A stretch of DNA of 9,483 nt from JAGVSR01 sp046074825 (lineage in GTDB: Bacteria; Pseudomonadota; Alphaproteobacteria; Rhizobiales; Hyphomicrobiaceae). A program made the position numbers and the translations under genes. This document shows positions 6,297 to 9,483 of the stretch, piece after piece. The number at the start of each line of letters is the position of its first letter. The first letter of the stretch is position 1. The notes under the pieces were generated by a model that was not told the origin of the DNA, did no database searches, and worked only from the letters and a program-made list of their open reading frames with translations. The DNA lies in NCBI GenBank assembly GCA_046074825.1, contig JBJTOZ010000013.1, forward strand, positions 1 to 9,483. Reading direction: 5' to 3'.

Positions 6297-6847
6297 GCGA
6301 GCATAAAAACTCCAATTTGACCCGAACGATATCATACGGTTTTTCAATAAAAAGATTGGGTTTTCTTATTGGGCTGACAATCGGAACTATTGTTTTTTTA
6401 AGCCACTTTTTAGAGGATAGAGCGTATCTATGGCTCAAATCTATTCACGTGATTGCAATTATATCTTGGATGGCAGGTTTGCTCTATTTGCCGCGACTTT
6501 TGATTTATCATTGTGGAGCAGAGAAGGGATCTGTGCAATCCGAAACCTTTAAAATTATGGAGCAGAGATTGCTGTCAATTATTATGACCCCAGCCATGAT
6601 AGTGTCTTGGATACTTGGCCTATGGTTGGCATGGAAATCAGAATTTTTAGGAGCGCCTTGGTTTCATGGGAAACTTCTTCTTGCTGTTTGTCTTTCGGCT
6701 GTTCATGGACACTTTTCTGTCGCAGCTCGGCATTTTATGGAAGATAAAAATGAAAAAAGCGCTCTCTATTGGAGAATTATGAATGAAGTTCCAACCCTTT
6801 TGATGGTAGGGATTGTTATCTTTGTTATAGTCAAACCTTTTAATTAA
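6293..6847 (+). CDS. hemJ: Protoporphyrinogen IX oxidase, HemJ type (UPF0093)
   Basis: HemJ is the membrane enzyme that oxidises protoporphyrinogen IX to protoporphyrin IX in bacteria without HemG or HemY. Family motifs run in order: YLWLKSIHVIAIISWMAGLL with YLPRLLIYH (residues 45-73), H52 being the conserved histidine; MEQRLLSIIMTPAMI (89-103); HGKLLLAVCLSAVHGHF (125-141); and NEVPTLLMVGIVIFVIVKPF at the end. Four core membrane helices fit this pattern. At 184 residues it is longer than the 140-150 common in the family because of about 45 extra N-terminal residues with a further hydrophobic segment at 22-39. The ATG overlaps the hemE stop (ATGA), which supports both the start and co-expression with hemE. 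Coproporphyrinogen oxidase and ferrochelatase are not in the window. Confidence 0.93.
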   Translation: MSEHKNSNLTRTISYGFSIKRLGFLIGLTIGTIVFLSHFLEDRAYLWLKSIHVIAIISWMAGLLYLPRLLIYHCGAEKGSVQSETFKIMEQRLLSIIMTPAMIVSWILGLWLAWKSEFLGAPWFHGKLLLAVCLSAVHGHFSVAARHFMEDKNEKSALYWRIMNEVPTLLMVGIVIFVIVKPFN

Positions 6848-7072
6848 CCCCCCCTTTTGTTTGGCACATAAGTCTGCTATCAAGAGTTTGTCTATCAAGA
6901 CATCGCAGTCTCCCCGATTGCGAACAGACCAAAACTTCCCCAATCAGCGGAAATGTTGAGGTCTATAAAAATCTAGCAATTAACATATGTTGCAAAGAAT
7001 TTCTTTCACCCCTTAATTTTGGGATCAATCTTCGTCTTATTTAGCTGCAGATGACCCGTCGCGGAGACCATC
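6848..7072 (+). promoter_or_regulatory. rho leader region, C-rich, possibly autoregulatory
   Basis: These 225 bases between hemJ and rho contain no gene. A run of seven C at 6847-6854 follows the hemJ stop region. By count, 6901-6950 has 19 C against 9 G, the C-over-G bias expected of a Rho-binding (rut) site. The rho leader mediates autogenous termination in E. coli, so a similar role here is an inference. CTATCAAGA is repeated at 6877-6885 and 6892-6900. AACATATGTT (6982-6991) and AAAGAATTTCTTT (6994-7006) are palindromic. No hairpin with a T run ends hemJ. A clear promoter is not seen; TATAAA at 6964-6969 lacks a good -35 element. Confidence 0.4.
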
Positions 7073-8338
7073 ATGAATGAAGTCAATCTTCAAGAGCTTA
7101 AGAAAAAATCGCCTACCGAGCTTTTAAGCTTTGCAGAGGAATTGGGCGTTGAAAATGCAAGCACCTTGCGCAAACAGGAGTTGATGTTTGCCACTCTCAA
7201 ACAACTAGCTACAAAAGATATCGAGATAGCAGGGATTGGTGTTGTTGAAGTCCTTCAAGATGGCTTTGGTTTTTTACGCTCTCCAGACGCTAATTATCTT
7301 CCAGGTCCGGATGATATTTATATTTCACCAAGTCAAATTCGTCGTTTTGCATTAAGAACAGGAGATACTTTAGAGGGTCAAATTCGCAGCCCAAAGGACG
7401 GAGAGCGATATTTTGCTCTGCTCAAAGTCAACAAAATCAACTTCGAGGAACCCGAAGCCAGTAAGCATAAAATCCATTTTGACAACTTAACTCCGCTCTA
7501 TCCAACTAAATGGCTCAAAATGGAAATTGAAGATCCAACAATTAAAGATCTTTCTGCCCGCGTTATTGACATTGTATCTCCTCTAGGAAAGGGGCAGCGC
7601 GCTCTTATTGTTGCTCCCCCACGTACAGGTAAGACTGTCTTGTTACAGAATATTGCTCATTCGATTACAGCCAATCATCCTGAATGTTATCTTATTGTTT
7701 TGTTGATCGATGAGCGTCCAGAGGAAGTTACAGATATGCAGCGATCTGTGAAAGGGGAGGTTATATCCTCTACCTTTGATGAGCCTCCTTCACGGCACGT
7801 TCAGGTTTCAGAAATGGTGATAGAAAAAGCCAAGAGGCTCGTTGAGCACAAACGTGATGTTGTTATTCTCCTCGATTCGATTACCCGTCTTGGTCGTGCC
7901 TACAACACTGTTGTCCCTTCTTCTGGCAAAGTTCTAACTGGTGGTGTGGATAGTAATGCTCTTCAACGGCCGAAACGATTTTTTGGGGCTGCGCGCAACA
8001 TCGAGGAGGGAGGATCTCTGACAATTATCGCAACGGCCCTCGTTGATACAGGTTCTCGAATGGACGAAGTCATATTTGAAGAATTTAAAGGAACTGGAAA
8101 TTCTGAAATTATTCTTGATCGTAAAGTGTCTGACAAACGCGTCTTTCCCGCAATTGATGTGGCTCGCTCAGGAACACGTAAAGAAGATCTCTTGGTTCCG
8201 AAAGATCAACTTAAGAAAGTCTACGTTCTTCGTCGTATACTTAATCCCATGGGAACAATGGATGGAATTGAATTCTTGATCGATAAACTCAAAACATCAA
8301 AGACAAACGGCGAATTCTTCCAACAAATGAATACCTAA
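7073..8338 (+). CDS. rho: Transcription termination factor Rho
   Basis: Rho is the hexameric RNA-dependent ATPase/helicase that ends transcription at C-rich untranslated RNA. At 421 residues it matches the E. coli protein (419). It has the N-terminal helical Rho_N domain (about 5-48), the cold-shock-like RNA-binding domain with GFGFLRSPDANYLPGPDDIY (64-83), then the ATPase core. Walker A is APPRTGKT (181-188), the catalytic glutamate lies in LIDERPEEVT (211-220), and Walker B is VVILLDS (263-269). The secondary RNA-binding Q- and R-loops lie in KVLTGGVDSNALQRPKRFFG (286-305). The arginine finger region is ARSGTR (364-369). The ATG at 7073 follows GGAG at 7063-7066 with 6 bases between. There is no insertion in the N-terminal domain, unlike many Actinobacteria. 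It sits downstream of hemJ and convergent with the desaturase-family gene. Confidence 0.98.
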   Translation: MNEVNLQELKKKSPTELLSFAEELGVENASTLRKQELMFATLKQLATKDIEIAGIGVVEVLQDGFGFLRSPDANYLPGPDDIYISPSQIRRFALRTGDTLEGQIRSPKDGERYFALLKVNKINFEEPEASKHKIHFDNLTPLYPTKWLKMEIEDPTIKDLSARVIDIVSPLGKGQRALIVAPPRTGKTVLLQNIAHSITANHPECYLIVLLIDERPEEVTDMQRSVKGEVISSTFDEPPSRHVQVSEMVIEKAKRLVEHKRDVVILLDSITRLGRAYNTVVPSSGKVLTGGVDSNALQRPKRFFGAARNIEEGGSLTIIATALVDTGSRMDEVIFEEFKGTGNSEIILDRKVSDKRVFPAIDVARSGTRKEDLLVPKDQLKKVYVLRRILNPMGTMDGIEFLIDKLKTSKTNGEFFQQMNT

Positions 8339-8353
8339 AGTTTAAACTTTTTT
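8337..8353 (+). terminator. Weak AT-only palindrome with T run after rho
   Basis: AAAGTTTAAACTTT at 8337-8350 is a perfect 14-base palindrome that includes the end of the rho stop codon and runs into further T to 8353. A hairpin would have a 5-bp AT-rich stem and a TTAA loop, too weak for a confident intrinsic terminator. A second inverted repeat, GAATAT-AAG-ATATTC (8428-8442), abuts the stop of the opposing desaturase-family gene but has no T run on either strand. Confidence 0.25.
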
Positions 8354-8441
8354 AAAAATCTGTTTCACAAGGTTTATACTAAAATAACTTCTACGCGTTG
8401 ACCCAATGTTGTAGGTAGATCTTTCTTGAATATAAGATATT

Positions 8442-9374
8442 CTAGGCTACGTTCCGTTTATCAAATTTCTCAAGCAAATTGAAAAACCATTTTGAAGATT
8501 GAGGGCGTTTAGGTGTGCCTTCACCAGGGCGATAAATAAATGGAAATATCAGTTGGTCAATAAAAGATTTTGGGAAGTTTGGAACTTCATCGATACCCAT
8601 ATCTTTTGATGTAATGGGGCGTGGTGGTTCTGGTTGGAACGTCCCGAAAAGTTTATCCCAATGAGAAAAAAAGAGACCGAAATTGCAGTCGCCCTCTTTA
8701 CCCCAATTCACATGATGTAGGTGATGAACTTTGCCAATGGATAAGTAATTCTTGAGAGGCCCTAATTCAAAGGCCACATTTGAATGTTGGACTGTTAGCG
8801 CTAAAGAAACAGCAAGACCTAGAATGATCGCAACATCAACAGGCATTCCAATTACTACAAGAGGGGCAGTTCCGATAATCAAATCTATACTTTGGTGGAG
8901 CGGATGACGCACGATTCCATTAAATCCATAAAGCCTCTTTGCACCATGATGAACGGCGTGCAAGCGCCATAAAAGTGGAATGCGATGACTAAGATAATGA
9001 AGACCCATAAATGAAAAATCTGCTAAGACAAAAGCAAGAATAAACTGGCCTAATAGAGGCCATTGGGTAGGCCAGTATCCTTGAAAAGGAAAAAGCCAAG
9101 TTATAATGGGTATGCTCAAAATTCCAACGATTGTTCCAGATTCATAAGCCACCCAGTGCCAGAAATTTGTAAAACTATCCTCATGTGGATCGTTCCATTC
9201 ACTATGCCAAGGAGCAATTTTTTCTGCGGCAAAGGTAATCCCAATGCCAGAGAGCAGAATAACAGCAAGCCAGAGATAGGAAAGATGATAGCTAACGACA
9301 TTGTATCCTATGACCATGAGGCCAATCATGAAGGGAATGTATAGGTATCGAACAAGTGCTGAAAGTATGGACAT
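8442..9374 (-). CDS. Fatty acid hydroxylase / sterol desaturase family membrane protein
   Basis: This 310-residue protein belongs to the di-iron fatty acid hydroxylase superfamily (PF04116), which oxidises lipids, sterols or carotenoids at the membrane. The histidine clusters are all present: HYLSH (126-130), HAVHH (139-143), QHSN with H197, and HHLHH (217-221). RLHAVHHGAKRLYGFNGIVRH is the family core. Hydrophobic stretches at about 10-28, 32-50, 80-96, 108-125 and 165-195 suggest an integral membrane protein. The substrate cannot be told. The ATG at 9374 has no good ribosome binding site, but an in-frame stop lies a short way upstream with no better start between; M16 and M20 are alternatives. 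It faces rho and is not part of the core cluster, so it may be a lineage-specific insertion. Confidence 0.88.
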   Translation of the reverse strand: MSILSALVRYLYIPFMIGLMVIGYNVVSYHLSYLWLAVILLSGIGITFAAEKIAPWHSEWNDPHEDSFTNFWHWVAYESGTIVGILSIPIITWLFPFQGYWPTQWPLLGQFILAFVLADFSFMGLHYLSHRIPLLWRLHAVHHGAKRLYGFNGIVRHPLHQSIDLIIGTAPLVVIGMPVDVAIILGLAVSLALTVQHSNVAFELGPLKNYLSIGKVHHLHHVNWGKEGDCNFGLFFSHWDKLFGTFQPEPPRPITSKDMGIDEVPNFPKSFIDQLIFPFIYRPGEGTPKRPQSSKWFFNLLEKFDKRNVA

Positions 9375-9483
9375 TCTAACAACTATATGTGCGTGTTGAT
9401 CTCAAATGGATACACAATTCAAACGCAAATTCTGGACCGTTGGATCCAGAGAAATACGTTACATGCATTGAACTCTTCAAACA
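9375..9483. other. Right-edge stretch without a recognised gene
   Basis: These 109 bases should hold the promoter of the desaturase-family gene. They contain the third GATCTCAAAT copy (9398-9407) and an inverted repeat CTGGA/TCCAG (9432-9436 and 9445-9449). A plus-strand frame from the ATG at 9406 gives only 21 codons and matches nothing I know. mnmE, which commonly follows rho in alphaproteobacteria, does not start within the window. Confidence 0.4.

Noticed and set aside
6647..6943. 98-codon minus-strand frame covering the end of hemJ and the start of the rho leader
   Set aside because: It lies mostly antisense to a well-conserved gene, has no recognisable motif and looks like a compositional shadow.
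7051..7080. Nine-codon frame (MTRRGDHHE) overlapping the rho start
   Set aside because: It has no convincing ribosome binding site and could arise by chance; the GGAG inside it serves rho.
9063..9344. 93-codon plus-strand frame inside the desaturase-family gene
   Set aside because: The opposite strand encodes a protein with all family histidine motifs, so this frame is a shadow.
9406..9471. 21-codon plus-strand frame at the right edge
   Set aside because: No ribosome binding site and no recognisable sequence; it starts within the repeated GATCTCAAAT word.
1..9483. CRISPR array, transposon, tRNA, rRNA or phage genes
   Set aside because: No regularly spaced repeats, transposase or integrase motifs, cloverleaf-like sequence or rRNA segments were seen on either strand by reading; a covariance-model search would settle the RNA genes.

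Overview
The window reads as a chromosomal core region of a low-GC alphaproteobacterium. The evidence is the gene set and its order. On the left, secB stands apart and a leftward run holds ppsR (DUF299), maf, aroE, coaE and dnaQ. On the right, a rightward run holds hemE, hemJ and rho. A TIM44-like gene lies next to secB. This is the arrangement known around the replication origin of Caulobacter and Rickettsia, where the origin lies between hemE and the DUF299 gene. The AT-rich composition suits a Rickettsiales- or Holosporales-like endosymbiont lineage better than a free-living Caulobacter or Rhizobium relative, but the order cannot be fixed from this sequence alone.

Layout, left to right. 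Positions 1-163 hold the 5' end of a TIM44-domain membrane protein gene (minus strand, running off the window). Positions 164-644 are a long gene-poor stretch with a plausible secB promoter, two copies of a repeated word and one possible mini-ORF. secB (645-1124) converges on dnaQ. The minus-strand cluster ppsR-maf-aroE-coaE-dnaQ (about 4905 down to 1162) is tightly packed, with two ATGA overlaps, a 2-base gap and a 27-base gap, and looks like one operon. Positions 4906-5249 are the divergent gap proposed here as the replication origin. hemE and hemJ overlap by 4 bases. rho follows after a 225-base leader. A fatty acid hydroxylase/sterol desaturase family gene (8442-9374, minus) converges on rho. 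The last 109 bases show no recognisable gene.

How the genes work together. SecB serves protein export. The TIM44-like protein is a membrane-anchored factor of uncertain role. DnaQ proofreads DNA synthesis. CoaE makes coenzyme A, AroE works in the shikimate pathway, and Maf is a house-cleaning nucleotide pyrophosphatase. PpsR controls PEP synthase or pyruvate phosphate dikinase. HemE and HemJ are two steps of haem synthesis, and Rho terminates transcription. They are tied by conserved position at the origin rather than by one pathway.

No mobile element, CRISPR array, rRNA or tRNA was recognised, and I found no convincing novel multi-gene system. The parts most worth a second look are the candidate origin (with a cluster of three GANTC sites and degenerate DnaA-box-like words), the uncertain ppsR start, the N-terminally extended HemJ, the repeated GATCTCAAAT word, the possible mini-ORF upstream of secB, the C-rich rho leader and the desaturase gene next to rho.
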